The notes beneath the pieces were generated by a model, which searched no databases, was not told the DNA's origin, and worked only from the letters and a program-made list of their open reading frames with translations. A program made the position numbers and the translations under genes. From Burkholderiales bacterium 8X (GTDB taxonomy: Bacteria; Pseudomonadota; Gammaproteobacteria; Burkholderiales; Burkholderiaceae_C): a stretch of DNA of 64,000 nucleotides. Shown piece after piece: positions 15,570 to 24,903 of the stretch (position 1 is the first letter of the stretch; the number at the start of each line of letters is the position of its first letter). The DNA is taken from positions 2,866,425 through 2,930,424 of the forward strand of contig LR732703.1 of the NCBI GenBank assembly GCA_902506565.1, written 5' to 3'.

Positions 15570-16361
15570 ATGTCGCAGTACGTGCTGCCGATCCTGTACA
15601 CGCTTTTCGTGTGGTGGTTCAGCACGGGCGTCATCCTCTATCTCAACGGGCTGCCTCGCTGGACGTACAAATGGACGATGGGTGCCGCCACGCTGCTGCT
15701 GGTGCTGGCGCTGGTCGGCCTTCACGCCACGCGCAACGACACCCGGGTGACCGGGGTCTACCTGGCGTTCACCTGCACGTTGCTGGTCTGGGCCTGGCAG
15801 GAGGTGGCCTTCCTGCTGGGCTACGTGACCGGCCCGCGCCGCCTGCCGTGTCCGCCCGGGGCACGGGGCTGGCGGCGCGCCGGGTTCGCGCTGCAGACGC
15901 TGTTGCACCACGAGTTCGCGCTGCTTGCGCTCGGCGGGGCCGTGGCGCTCCTGACCTGGGACGGCAGCAACATGGCCGGCCCGTTCACCTTCGCGATCTT
16001 CTGGGTCATGCGCCAGAGCGCCAAGCTCAATGTCTTTCTCGGCGTGCGCAATTTCAGCGAGAGCTTTTTGCCGGTGCACCTGAAATACCTGCAGACGTAT
16101 TTCAGGCGCAGGCCGATGAACTCGCTGTTTCCGCTGTCGGTGGCCCTCTCGACCTGGCTGGCCGTCCTGGTCTGGCAGCAAGCCACGGCCGACGGCGTGA
16201 GCGTCTTCGACGCCACCCTGCTGACCTTTGCCGGCACCCTGCTCTCGCTCGCCATCCTCGAGCACTGGTTCATGGTGCTGCCCCTGCCGTCCGAGGCGCT
16301 GTGGGCCTGGGGGCTGCGATCGCGCGCGGCGACCGCGGCCGAGGCGCCGACCAAGGGTTAG
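15570..16361 (+). CDS. puhE: PuhE family membrane protein (DUF3623-type)
   Basis: 263 residues with seven or more hydrophobic segments. PuhE modulates pigment and photosystem production in Rhodobacter, but its biochemical role is unclear. The N-terminal LYTLFVWWFSTGVILYLNG and the central FWVMRQSAKLNVFLGVRNFS are family signatures. The ATG at 15570 is eight bases after the acsF stop. The same frame is open far upstream through acsF, but only this start gives the family N-terminus. Confidence 0.88.
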   Translation: MSQYVLPILYTLFVWWFSTGVILYLNGLPRWTYKWTMGAATLLLVLALVGLHATRNDTRVTGVYLAFTCTLLVWAWQEVAFLLGYVTGPRRLPCPPGARGWRRAGFALQTLLHHEFALLALGGAVALLTWDGSNMAGPFTFAIFWVMRQSAKLNVFLGVRNFSESFLPVHLKYLQTYFRRRPMNSLFPLSVALSTWLAVLVWQQATADGVSVFDATLLTFAGTLLSLAILEHWFMVLPLPSEALWAWGLRSRAATAAEAPTKG

Positions 16362-16428
16362 ACGCATGGCGCATGGCGCCGGCCCTGCCTAGAATCTTCC
16401 TTTACGTTGCTGCGGCCAGGATCTCCAT

Positions 16429-17826
16429 GTGAGCCCTCGAACCGGCGAACTTCCCGACCTGGGCGCTCTCGCCCGCTGGGCTCCGGAACTCGCCAAGACC
16501 TTCGTCTCGTTGTCCAGCGACATCGCGCTGGTGATCGACCGCGGCGGTGTGATCCGCGAGATTGCGCAAGGCGACGTCGATCCCCTCGCCCCGGCGGCCT
16601 ACGAGTGGGTCGGCCGCCGCTGGGTCGACACGGTCAGCGACGACACCCGCGGCAAGATCGAGAACCTGCTGCAGGAAGTCGCCGCCACGGGCATCGCCCG
16701 CCGACGCGAGGTCACGCACCAGCTGCAGCCCGGCGTCAGCATCCCGGTCGCCTACTCGGCGATCCGCTTCGGCGAAGACGGGCCGGTGCTGGCCACCGGC
16801 CGCGACCTGCGCGCCATCGCGGCCATCCAGCAGCGCTTCATCGATTCGACGCAGGAGATGGAGCGCGGCTACTGGCGCGCCCGCCAGTCCGAAACACGCT
16901 ATCGGCTGCTGTTCCAGGTGGCGACGGACGCGGTGCTGGTGGTCGATGCGCACACGCTGTGCGTCCTCGAAGCCAATCATGCGGCGTCGCAGATGTTCGA
17001 CCTGTCCGGCGAACAGTTGCTGCAGCGCCCGCTCGCCCTCGGCTTCGAAGAGCGGTCGCGGGCCAGCGTCCACGCGCTGCTCGAAGCCGCTCGCGCAAGC
17101 GGCCAGAGCAGTGAAATCCGTGCGCGGCTGCTTGGCAAGGTGACGCTGACCAGCGTGGCGGCGACACCGTTTCGCGCGGACGACGCCATGCGGCTGCTGG
17201 TTCGCGTGCGATCCATCGACGAGTCCGAGTTGTCGACCGCGCTCAGCAACACGCTGGCGAGACTGGTCGACAGCAGCAGCGACGGCGTGGTGGTGACCGA
17301 CTCCAGCGGCCGCGTGATGATGGCCAATCCCGCGTTTCTGCGGCTGGTGCAGCTGAGCAGCGAAGACGAGGTTCGGGGCCACTCCATCATGGACTGGCTC
17401 GGCATCGCCGACCGGCCGCTCTCGACCCTGCTGCCGCAGGTTCGGCGCGACGGGCTGGCCCGCCAGATCCCGTCCTGGATCAAGGTCGCGCATTCGCCGG
17501 TGGCCAAGGTGAACATCTCCGCCGCGCTGCTGACCGAAGGCGACCAGGAATGCATCGGCTTCACGATCCATCGGGTCGAGATGCTGCGCGACCTCGACCG
17601 GTCGCCCTATGAACTCAGCCTGGCCATCCAGCAACTCACGCGGCAGATCGGCGACGTGCCCCTGCCCGCGCTGATGCGGCAGGTCGCCGCGATCGCGGAG
17701 CGCCACTTCATGCTGGCCGCCCTGGCTCAATCCGACAACGACATGGACGGTGCCGCCGCCTCGCTCGGCATCAGCCCCGAGAACCTGGTGCTGCTCAAGA
17801 AGCGCCTGGACGACAAAGGGGACTGA
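16429..17826 (+). CDS. ppsR: PpsR/CrtJ-type transcriptional regulator, second copy (PpsR2-like)
   Basis: 465 residues, full length. Order: N-terminal PAS domain (residues ~15-135), helical linker ending in QETE-like FIDSTQEMERGYWRARQSE, PAS1 (~155-265), PAS2 (~280-400), and a C-terminal FIS-type helix-turn-helix (~415-465). The GTG start overlaps an out-of-frame ATG at 16427. The stop overlaps the bacteriophytochrome ATG (TGATG), as expected for a light-sensing partner pair. The putative recognition helix reads SPENLVLLKKRL. This departs from the SRQSLY-type sequence I remember for PpsR, and it contains no cysteine, so CrtJ-style disulfide control through a helix-turn-helix cysteine is unlikely. 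Confidence 0.92.
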   Translation: MSPRTGELPDLGALARWAPELAKTFVSLSSDIALVIDRGGVIREIAQGDVDPLAPAAYEWVGRRWVDTVSDDTRGKIENLLQEVAATGIARRREVTHQLQPGVSIPVAYSAIRFGEDGPVLATGRDLRAIAAIQQRFIDSTQEMERGYWRARQSETRYRLLFQVATDAVLVVDAHTLCVLEANHAASQMFDLSGEQLLQRPLALGFEERSRASVHALLEAARASGQSSEIRARLLGKVTLTSVAATPFRADDAMRLLVRVRSIDESELSTALSNTLARLVDSSSDGVVVTDSSGRVMMANPAFLRLVQLSSEDEVRGHSIMDWLGIADRPLSTLLPQVRRDGLARQIPSWIKVAHSPVAKVNISAALLTEGDQECIGFTIHRVEMLRDLDRSPYELSLAIQQLTRQIGDVPLPALMRQVAAIAERHFMLAALAQSDNDMDGAAASLGISPENLVLLKKRLDDKGD

Positions 17827-20012
17827 TGTCGTCCAGCCCCGCATTCGGCCAGGCAGACCTCACCAATTGCGAGCGTGAGCTGATCCACCTGGCGGCTTCG
17901 GTTCAGCCGCATGGCGTGCTGCTGGCCGTGCAGGAGCCGGGCTTCGAGATCATCCAGGCCAGCGCCAACTGCGCGGCCCTGCTCGGCATTCCGGCAGCCG
18001 AACTGCTGCAGCTGCCGGTGGCGCGCCTGGGCGGCGACATCGACCGGTGTCTCCGGCGGCTCGCGGCGCAAGGCGCGCTGGCCGAACCGGAGGCGCTGCG
18101 TTGCCGGGCGCAGGTCGCAGGCCGCGTGTGCGAATTCGAAGGTGCGATGCACCGCATCCCCGGCAATGTGCTGCTGGTGGAGCTGGAGCCGGTGGACATC
18201 GACGGCGGCAACGTGGTCGAAACCGTCAATCTGCCGAGCCAGAAGCTGCTCGAGCTGCTGGGCGAGGCCGTCCAGCAGGTGAGCTCGGCGTCGACTGTCG
18301 GCACCGTGGCCGACGCCGTGGTCAAGGCCTGCCGCAACATGATGGGCTACGACCGGGTGATGGTCTACAAGTTCGACCCGGACGGCCACGGCAAGATCAT
18401 TGCCGAGGCGCGCGATCCGAGACTCGAATCGCTGCTGGGCCACCACTATCCGTCGACCGACATCCCGCAACGCGCGCGGGAGCTGTACCTGCGGATGCGG
18501 CTGCGTGTGCTGGTCGACGTCGACTACGAAGCCGCACCGCTGGTCCCGAGGCAACTGCCGGGCACGCACGAAGATCTCGACATGTCGCTCTGCCACCTGC
18601 GCAGCATGTCCCCGCTGCACCTGCAGTACCTCAAGAACATGGGCGTTTCCGCCACCCTGGTGGTGTCCCTGGTGCGCGAAGGTCGGCTGTGGGGTCTCAT
18701 CGCTTGCCACCATGACGCGCCACGCAACCTGCGTTTCGCGGTGCGCGCGACCGCCGACCTGCTGGCCGAAGTGGCTTCCACCCGCATCGCCGCGATCGAG
18801 AACTATGCCTACGCGCAGGTCGCGATCCAGGTGCGGCGGCTCGAGCAGCGCCTGGTCGAAGCCACCTCCACCGAAGGCGACTGGCGGGTGGCGCTGTTTC
18901 GCAACCCGCGCACCCTGCTGCAGCCGCTCGACGCGACCGGCGCGGCGCTGTTCTACGAAGGCGAGGTGCTGACCGCCGGCGAAACCCCGAGCACGCCCGA
19001 ATTGCGCGAGCTGATGCGCTGGATCGAGTCCGCGCCTTTCGACGGCCTGTTCCACTGCGCCTCGGTGGAACGCGCCAATCCGTCGCTCGACGCGCTCACG
19101 CCGACGGCGAGCGGCGTGGTGGCGGTCAAGCTGTCGGCATCGCGGCCCGACTACCTCATGTGGTTTCGCAAGGAGCAGTTGTCCACCGTAACCTGGGCCG
19201 GCGACCCGACGAAGCCGATCGTGGACAACGACCCGCTGAAGCTCTCGCCGCGGCGCTCCTTCGCCGCGTGGTCGGAGATCGTTCGCGGCACCGCGGTGCC
19301 CTGGTCCGCCTCCGAACTCGCGCTGGCACGGGCGCTGGGCGCTGCGTTGATCGACATCATTGCCCAGGTCAACGCCGTGCGGCTCTTGATCGCGGAGCAC
19401 CAGCTGGCGCAGATCCGCGCGACCGTATCGGAATCGAACGAGCCGGTGGTGATCGCCGATGCCGCGGGACATACCTTGTTCGCGAACCGTTGCTTTTCGC
19501 GCTTGATGGGCCGCACCGCTGAGCCGACCGCGCCGTCGGCGGAAACGGCCACCCTGTTCACCAAGCCCGAGCTGGTCCGCAAGATCCTCGCGTCGATCGC
19601 GCAGGAACGACGGCCATGGCGCGGAGAACTGGCGCTGGACCTGGGACATGGCGCGAGCGTTCCGGTGTCGCTGCGGGCAGAGCTGGTGCCTGCGCGGGAC
19701 GGCTCGGTGCTCGGCTACTTCCTGATCCTGGCCGATCTCACCGACATGCAGCGCGCGGCACTGGCCCGACGCCATCTCGAGACCTCGCTGTCGCAAGCCG
19801 TGGCGCTGCAGGAAGGCCCCGGCAGCGGAGCGGGCGAAGACATCGGTGCACACGATGTGTTCGGCGCCATCATGTCGAACGCCAGCCTGGCGGCGATGGA
19901 CATCACCGACGGCAACATGGGTTCGACGGTGGTCCCGTTGCTGGAGGAGCTCGAGGCCTCGACGCGGCGTGCCACCGCGCTGTACGGCCGCGTCAAGGCG
20001 TTCAGCGGCTGA
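17826..20012 (+). CDS. bphP: Bacteriophytochrome without a complete kinase (BphP1 type)
   Basis: 728 residues. The photosensory core is complete. It has a PAS domain with the chromophore-attaching Cys15 (DLTNCERELIHLAASVQPHG) and a GAF domain with PSTDIPQRAREL near residue 210. LRSMSPLHLQYLKNMGV, carrying the chromophore-pocket His, and a PHY domain with the tongue motif PRRSF near residue 475 complete it. After this come a further PAS domain (~530-640) and a short helical end (AHDVFGAIMSNASLAAMDI onward) resembling only a dimerisation helix pair. No ATP-binding kinase domain is present. Length and plan match Rhodopseudomonas palustris BphP1, which binds PpsR2 in far-red light and relieves repression. 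The overlap with ppsR supports the same role. Confidence 0.92.
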   Translation: MSSSPAFGQADLTNCERELIHLAASVQPHGVLLAVQEPGFEIIQASANCAALLGIPAAELLQLPVARLGGDIDRCLRRLAAQGALAEPEALRCRAQVAGRVCEFEGAMHRIPGNVLLVELEPVDIDGGNVVETVNLPSQKLLELLGEAVQQVSSASTVGTVADAVVKACRNMMGYDRVMVYKFDPDGHGKIIAEARDPRLESLLGHHYPSTDIPQRARELYLRMRLRVLVDVDYEAAPLVPRQLPGTHEDLDMSLCHLRSMSPLHLQYLKNMGVSATLVVSLVREGRLWGLIACHHDAPRNLRFAVRATADLLAEVASTRIAAIENYAYAQVAIQVRRLEQRLVEATSTEGDWRVALFRNPRTLLQPLDATGAALFYEGEVLTAGETPSTPELRELMRWIESAPFDGLFHCASVERANPSLDALTPTASGVVAVKLSASRPDYLMWFRKEQLSTVTWAGDPTKPIVDNDPLKLSPRRSFAAWSEIVRGTAVPWSASELALARALGAALIDIIAQVNAVRLLIAEHQLAQIRATVSESNEPVVIADAAGHTLFANRCFSRLMGRTAEPTAPSAETATLFTKPELVRKILASIAQERRPWRGELALDLGHGASVPVSLRAELVPARDGSVLGYFLILADLTDMQRAALARRHLETSLSQAVALQEGPGSGAGEDIGAHDVFGAIMSNASLAAMDITDGNMGSTVVPLLEELEASTRRATALYGRVKAFSG

Positions 20013-20111
20013 AGGCAGCAAGGGCAGCGCCCCGCAGTCGATGCGGCGGCCGGGCCGGCAGCGATGCCGCAGGTGCCGCCTGTGCCACGTGTGCCGCGCG
20101 TGCTGCCGAAA

Positions 20112-21122
20112 TTACCCCAGCCAGCCCTTGATGCGCTGCCCCAGCGCCGCGCGGCTGATGCCGTAGCGGTCGTGCAGCGTCGGCAGCGCCCCTGCGTCGA
20201 GGAATGCGTCCGGCAAACCAGCCAATTGGAAACCGGCAGGTTGGACGCGGTGGCGCAGCAGCGCGCTGGCCACGGCTTCGCCCAGACCGCCGACCACGGA
20301 ATGGTTCTCCGCCACCACCACGAGCCGCGCCTTGCTGCCCACGGCCTCGACGATCGCGGCTTCGTCCAGCGGCTTGATCGTGGCGCAGTGCAGCACCGCC
20401 ACGCCCACGTTGTCCTGCGCCAGGTCGGCCGCTGCCTCCAGGGCCCGCATCGTCATCAGTCCGCTGGAGATCACCAGCACGTCCGCGCCGTCGCGCAGCA
20501 ACTTGGCCTTGCCGAGCTCGAACCGATAGCCTTCGATCTCGTCCAGCACCAGCGGCACCTGGCCGCGCAAAAGGCGCATGTAAACCGGTCCCTTGTGCTC
20601 GGCAATCTGCGGCACCGCCTGCTCGATGTCGAGCGCGTCGCAAGGGTCGACGATGGTCAGGCCCGGCACGCCGCGCATCATCGCGACATCCTCGATCGCG
20701 GCATGGCTCGGACCGTAGCCGGTCGTGAGGCCCGGCAACGCACAGCAGATCTTCACATTAAGGTTCTCCTCGGCGATCACCTGATGGATGAAATCGAATG
20801 CGCGGCGGGTGCCGAAGGCCGCATAGGTGGTGGCGAAGGGAACCAGGCCTTCCTTGGCCATGCCGCCCGCCGCACCCATCAGGAGTTGTTCGGCCATGCC
20901 CATCTGGAAGAAGCGCTCGGGATAGGCCTGCGCGAACAGATGCAGGTCGGTGTACTTGGCCAGGTCCGCGGTGAGGCCGACGATGTCGGGCCGGTCGGCG
21001 GCGTACTCGACCAGCGCCTTGCCGAACGGGGCGGCCCGGACCCGCTGACCCTCCGACGCGATGGAGGCGATCATTGCCGAGGTGGTGAGGCGTGGCTTCT
21101 TCTCTGCGGTGGGGGCGTTCAT
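20112..21122 (-). CDS. Transketolase, C-terminal (pyrimidine-binding) subunit
   Basis: 336 residues, equal to the pyrimidine-binding plus C-terminal domains of transketolase. The thiamine-activating glutamate lies in GMAEQLLMGAAGG, and FATTYAAFGTRRAFDFIHQ is conserved. Its start overlaps the stop of the N-terminal subunit gene by four bases, so the pair forms a split transketolase. Split pairs beside transporters are often catabolic (sugar or sugar-acid pathways) rather than core pentose phosphate enzymes. The substrate cannot be told from the sequence, and no sugar kinase or aldolase lies nearby. Calvin-cycle cbbT is less likely because that enzyme is a single chain. Confidence 0.85.
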   Translation of the reverse strand: MNAPTAEKKPRLTTSAMIASIASEGQRVRAAPFGKALVEYAADRPDIVGLTADLAKYTDLHLFAQAYPERFFQMGMAEQLLMGAAGGMAKEGLVPFATTYAAFGTRRAFDFIHQVIAEENLNVKICCALPGLTTGYGPSHAAIEDVAMMRGVPGLTIVDPCDALDIEQAVPQIAEHKGPVYMRLLRGQVPLVLDEIEGYRFELGKAKLLRDGADVLVISSGLMTMRALEAAADLAQDNVGVAVLHCATIKPLDEAAIVEAVGSKARLVVVAENHSVVGGLGEAVASALLRHRVQPAGFQLAGLPDAFLDAGALPTLHDRYGISRAALGQRIKGWLG

Positions 21123-21973
21123 GCGCGTGCTCCTTCAGGCTGCGATGCATCGAGGATGGACAGCGCCAGCTGCCACTCCGGGGGGTCGACCCGGATGAAG
21201 TGGTTCTTGTCACGCTGCTCCAGGAACGGCACGCCCCGGCCCATCAGCGTGTCGAAGAGGATGACGCGGGGCTTGGGCTCTTTCGAGGCACGCGCCGCGT
21301 CGAAGGCTTCGAGCACGGCCGGCAGGTCGTTGCCCTGCACGCGCTGTACGTGCCAGCCGAAGGCGGCCCACTTGTCGGCCAGCGGTTCGAAGCCGAGCAC
21401 CTTGCCCGAGGGGCCGTCGGCCTGCTGGTTGTTGACATCCACCAGACAGATCAGGTTGTCGAGCCGATGGTGCGCCGCCGACATGGCCGCCTCCCAGGTC
21501 GAGCCCTCGTCGAGTTCGCCGTCGGACATCGAGTTGTAGACCGAAGCCGGGTTGTTCTTGTGCTTCAGCGCCAGTGCCATGCCCACGCCGATCACCAGCC
21601 CCTGGCCGAGCGAGCCGCCGGAGATCTCCATGCCTGGCGTGTACGTCGCCATGCCCGACATCGGCAGGCGGCTGTCGTCGCTGCCGTAACTCTCGAGTTC
21701 GCTCTCGGCGACGACGCCGGCCTCGATCAGCGCCGCGTAGTGCGCGATGGCGTAGTGGCCATGAGAGAGCAGGAAGCGGTCTCGACCCTCCCACTCGGGT
21801 TCGGCCGGCCGTGTCGCCATGGCGTGGCAATAGGCCACGGCCAGCACGTCGGCCCAGCCCAGGGCCTGGCCGATGTAACCCTGGCCCTGGACTTCGCCCA
21901 TGCGCAGGGCGTAGCGGCGGATGCGGTACGCAGATCGCGACAACGCGGCGAGTGTTTCGGAGGGGGATGTCAT
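21119..21973 (-). CDS. Transketolase, N-terminal (pyrophosphate-binding) subunit
   Basis: 284 residues from the ATG at 21973, preceded by a GGAGTCCT ribosome-binding site. It holds the thiamine diphosphate pyrophosphate-binding domain, with LLSHGHYAIAHYAAL, GSLGQGLVIGVGMALA and SDGELDEGSTWEAAMSA. In most transketolases the last motif begins with GDGE; here the first glycine is serine (SMSDGELDEG), which may mark a subfamily. VDVNNQQADG continues the cofactor site. It lies upstream of the C-terminal subunit and ten bases downstream of the TRAP large permease gene. Confidence 0.85.
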   Translation of the reverse strand: MTSPSETLAALSRSAYRIRRYALRMGEVQGQGYIGQALGWADVLAVAYCHAMATRPAEPEWEGRDRFLLSHGHYAIAHYAALIEAGVVAESELESYGSDDSRLPMSGMATYTPGMEISGGSLGQGLVIGVGMALALKHKNNPASVYNSMSDGELDEGSTWEAAMSAAHHRLDNLICLVDVNNQQADGPSGKVLGFEPLADKWAAFGWHVQRVQGNDLPAVLEAFDAARASKEPKPRVILFDTLMGRGVPFLEQRDKNHFIRVDPPEWQLALSILDASQPEGARA

Positions 21974-21983
21974 GAAGGACTCC

Positions 21984-23243
21984 TTACTTGAGGATGAAAG
22001 CGGGCACATACGAGACGAGCGCCAGCACGCCGAAAGCGACCAGGTAGAACGGGCCCAGCTCACGAACGGTCTGGCCGACCTTGACCTTGGCCAGCGCACT
22101 GGTGATGAACAGCGTGGTGCCCACCGGCGGCGTGTACAGCCCGATCGCGAGGTTGACGACCATCATGATTCCGAGCTGCGTCATGTCCATGCCGATGGCG
22201 TTGGCCAGCGGCACGAACACCGGTGTCAGCAGCAGGACCGCCGCGGGCAGGTCGATGAACATGCCCAGGAACAGCATCATCAGGTTCATCATCAAGATCA
22301 CCAGCCACTTGGCATGCACGTTCTGCTGCACCCAGTGGGCGATGCCCTGCGGCATCTGGTCGAAGGTGAGCAGCCAGCCGATGGCCGCCGACGCCATGAT
22401 CACCAGCAGCACCACGCCGGTGGCGAGCCCTGCATGGACCACCGCGTCGTTCAGCCGCTTCCAGCCGAGGTCCCGGTAGATCACCGCGGAGACCACGCCG
22501 GCATAAAGCGTCGACAGCACGGCCACCTCCGTCGGCGTGGCGATGCCGAAGCGCAGGAAGATGATGATCAGCACCGGCAATACGACCGCGGGCGAGGCGT
22601 AACCCAGGTGCCGGCAGAAGAGGCCTGCGTCGAACGGCGTGGTATCGCGCGGGAAGTTGCGACGCTTGCCCACCCACCAGCAAGCCGCCATGAAGCCGCC
22701 GCACATCAGCAGGCCCGGCAACACGCCTGCAACGAAGAGTTCGGCGATCGACGCGTTGGAACTCAGCGCGAACAAGATCATCGGGATCGACGGCGGGATC
22801 AGGATGTCGATCGTCGCGGCGGCGGCCAGCGTCGCCGCCGAGAACGCAGCCGGATAGCCCAGCCGCTTGTGCCAGGGGATCATCAGCGAGCCGATGGCCG
22901 AAGCATCGGCCACCGCGGAGCCCGACACCCCGCCGAACAGCGTGGACGACAGCACGCCCACCTGGGCGGGGCCGCCGTGGTAGCGCCCGATCAGCGCCGA
23001 CAGCACGCCCACCAACGCTTCGCCGAGCCTGCCGCCCATCATCAGCGAGCCGGTGAGCATGAAGAACGGGATCGCGATCAGCGGGAAGCTCTGCACTTGC
23101 GCGACCATCTGCTGGACCAGCAGGTCCAGCGGCACCTTGTCGGAGGTGGCCGCCGCCGCCATGGCCGCCACGAGCAGCGCATGGGCGATCGGCATCGCCG
23201 CGACGGCAGCGAACATGAAAACAATCAGGATCAGGGCACTCAT
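21984..23243 (-). CDS. TRAP transporter large permease subunit (DctM family)
   Basis: 419 residues and about 12-13 transmembrane helices, the ion-motive subunit of a tripartite ATP-independent periplasmic transporter. Family features include QSFPLIAIPFFMLTGSLMMGG near residue 50, the SASAVADASAIGSLMIP-type segment (here GVSGSAVADASAIGSLMIP) and VLLLTPVFVPLANAIGMD. The start chosen (MSALILIVFMF) gives a normal N-terminus. Genes for the small permease and binding protein lie directly upstream. Substrates of TRAP systems are usually organic acids or sugar acids. Confidence 0.93.
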   Translation of the reverse strand: MSALILIVFMFAAVAAMPIAHALLVAAMAAAATSDKVPLDLLVQQMVAQVQSFPLIAIPFFMLTGSLMMGGRLGEALVGVLSALIGRYHGGPAQVGVLSSTLFGGVSGSAVADASAIGSLMIPWHKRLGYPAAFSAATLAAAATIDILIPPSIPMILFALSSNASIAELFVAGVLPGLLMCGGFMAACWWVGKRRNFPRDTTPFDAGLFCRHLGYASPAVVLPVLIIIFLRFGIATPTEVAVLSTLYAGVVSAVIYRDLGWKRLNDAVVHAGLATGVVLLVIMASAAIGWLLTFDQMPQGIAHWVQQNVHAKWLVILMMNLMMLFLGMFIDLPAAVLLLTPVFVPLANAIGMDMTQLGIMMVVNLAIGLYTPPVGTTLFITSALAKVKVGQTVRELGPFYLVAFGVLALVSYVPAFILK

Positions 23244-23268
23244 GACGACTCCTCGGTCTTCTGCGGAA

Positions 23269-23799
23269 TTACCAATGGGCCGTCGGGACCGGTGCTGCAT
23301 CGGGATCGCGCGGCATTGGCACCGGGGCACGCCAGGCCTGCCAGGCCGACTTCAACGCCAGCACGCTCAAGAGCGCGATACCCCCCATCACGCAGCCATA
23401 GGTGATCGAGCCGGGAAGTTGCAGGATGGGCGACTTCTCGTCGTGCACGATCTCCAGCATCCGGAAGGTCGCCACCGTGAGCGTTGCGTACAGCGCCGCG
23501 ACGATCAACCATGCCGCCGTGGCCAGGATGCGGCGTCCGGCCGCCGGAAGGGCCTCCATCAGGAAGGTGGTCGCGATGTGAGCGCCGCTCTGTGCGGCGA
23601 TGACCACGCCCGACATCACCAGCCACGGGAACAGCAGTTCGGGTACTTCGTTGGCCCACTGCAGACTGGAACCCGTGACGTAGCGCAGCACCGTGTTGGC
23701 CACGAGGATCACGAAAATCACGGCCATCGACAGCCACAGAACCACCCGGCAGATGGTCGTGACGGCTCGATCGACGAGCCCCGTTTCGGCAGCTTGCAT
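23269..23799 (-). CDS. TRAP transporter small permease subunit (DctQ family)
   Basis: 176 residues with four predicted transmembrane helices, the small permease of the TRAP system. RYVTGSSLQWANEVPELLFPW is the conserved DctQ segment after the first helix pair. The C-terminus ends shortly after the last helix with a proline-rich tail. It lies 25 bases before the large permease gene and 79 bases after the binding-protein gene, the usual P-Q-M order. Confidence 0.9.
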   Translation of the reverse strand: MQAAETGLVDRAVTTICRVVLWLSMAVIFVILVANTVLRYVTGSSLQWANEVPELLFPWLVMSGVVIAAQSGAHIATTFLMEALPAAGRRILATAAWLIVAALYATLTVATFRMLEIVHDEKSPILQLPGSITYGCVMGGIALLSVLALKSAWQAWRAPVPMPRDPDAAPVPTAHW

Positions 23800-23878
23800 C
23801 GTTGTCTCCTGCTTGTTGTTGGGCGAGCGCCAAGCGGCGCCCGACGGGTCGAAGCGGGCGCAGAAGCGCCCGCAAGCG

Positions 23879-24868
23879 TCACTGGGCGTTTGCCGCCGCG
23901 ACGACCTTCTTCACGTAGGGGCCGATCGGTGCGGACTCCCACTTCGACAGCACTTCGGCGGTCGCCTTGGCGAACGCGGCCCTGTCGACGGTGTTCACCT
24001 GCACGCCCTTGGTCTTGAGTTCGGCCAGCAGCTTCTCGTCCGCCTCGGCCGACAACTTGCGCTGCAATGCGGTGGCTTCGGCGGCGGCTTCCTGCACCGC
24101 CTTCTTGTCGATGTCCGATAGCTTGTCCCAGCTGCGCTTGCTCATGAGGAACGGCGTCATCTGGAACTGATGGTTCGTCATCGTGAGGTATTTCTGCACC
24201 TCGTAGAGCTTGCTCGCGTGGATGTTCACGAGCGGGTTCTCCTGCCCGTCGACCACGCCCTGCTGCAGCGCCACGTACAGCTCGGCGAACTTGATCTGCT
24301 GCGACTCGGCGCCCAGCGATTTCATGATGTCCACCAGCGTCGCGTCCGGCGGCACGCGCATCTTCAGGCCCTTCATGTCTTCGACCTTGGCGATGGCGCG
24401 TTTGCTGTTGGTCATCTGGCGGATGCCGTTGTCCCAGGTGCCGAGCAAGACCAGTCCCTTCTCGGCCGATCGGTCGGCCAGCTCCTTGCCCAGCGGACCG
24501 TCCAGCAATTTGAAGGCGGCTGCCGGGCTCGAGAACGCGAAAGGCATGCCGAAGGCGGCGTACTCGGGTACCGCGTTGGCCACCGCGCCCTGCGAGTTGG
24601 CGCTCATGTCGAGCGCGCCGGTGCGCATGGCGGTGACCATGGCCGCGTCGTCGCCCAGTTGCGCCGAGGGCGCCACCTGAACCTCGATGCGGCCACTCGA
24701 CCTGGCCTTGACGGCGTCCGCGAACTTGACGGCAGCTTCGTGCCGCGGGTTGCCGACGGCGGCACCGTGGCCGAGGGTGAGCTTCACGGTCTGGGCGAAG
24801 GCGCCCACCGAGAAACAGGTGCCGGCGGCAGCGGCAAGCAGCGCCAGAGAAAAAGTCTTGCGGTTCAT
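23879..24868 (-). CDS. TRAP transporter periplasmic solute-binding protein (DctP family)
   Basis: 329 residues with a cleavable signal peptide (MNRKTFSLALLAAAAGTCFS, likely cut after AFA). The mature protein shows KLTLGHGAAVGNPRHEAAVKFAD, typical of DctP/SiaP-like receptors. A conserved arginine for carboxylate ligands is expected in MKGLKMRVPPDATLVDIMKS. QQGVVDGQENPLVNI is the family hinge motif. A carboxylated substrate such as a sugar acid is therefore likely, though this is inference. It is the second gene of the minus-strand cluster behind the dehydrogenase. Confidence 0.92.
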   Translation of the reverse strand: MNRKTFSLALLAAAAGTCFSVGAFAQTVKLTLGHGAAVGNPRHEAAVKFADAVKARSSGRIEVQVAPSAQLGDDAAMVTAMRTGALDMSANSQGAVANAVPEYAAFGMPFAFSSPAAAFKLLDGPLGKELADRSAEKGLVLLGTWDNGIRQMTNSKRAIAKVEDMKGLKMRVPPDATLVDIMKSLGAESQQIKFAELYVALQQGVVDGQENPLVNIHASKLYEVQKYLTMTNHQFQMTPFLMSKRSWDKLSDIDKKAVQEAAAEATALQRKLSAEADEKLLAELKTKGVQVNTVDRAAFAKATAEVLSKWESAPIGPYVKKVVAAANAQ

Positions 24869-24903
24869 CTTCGTGTCTCCTGGTGTTATCGATGGGATGC
24901 GGG

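Noticed and set aside
17826-20012. Histidine kinase function for the bacteriophytochrome
   Set aside because: No N, G1 or G2 boxes of a kinase ATP-binding domain are visible; the C-terminus stops after a degenerate dimerisation-like helix pair.
20112-21973. Calvin-cycle transketolase (cbbT)
   Set aside because: The protein is split in two and no rubisco or other cbb gene lies nearby.
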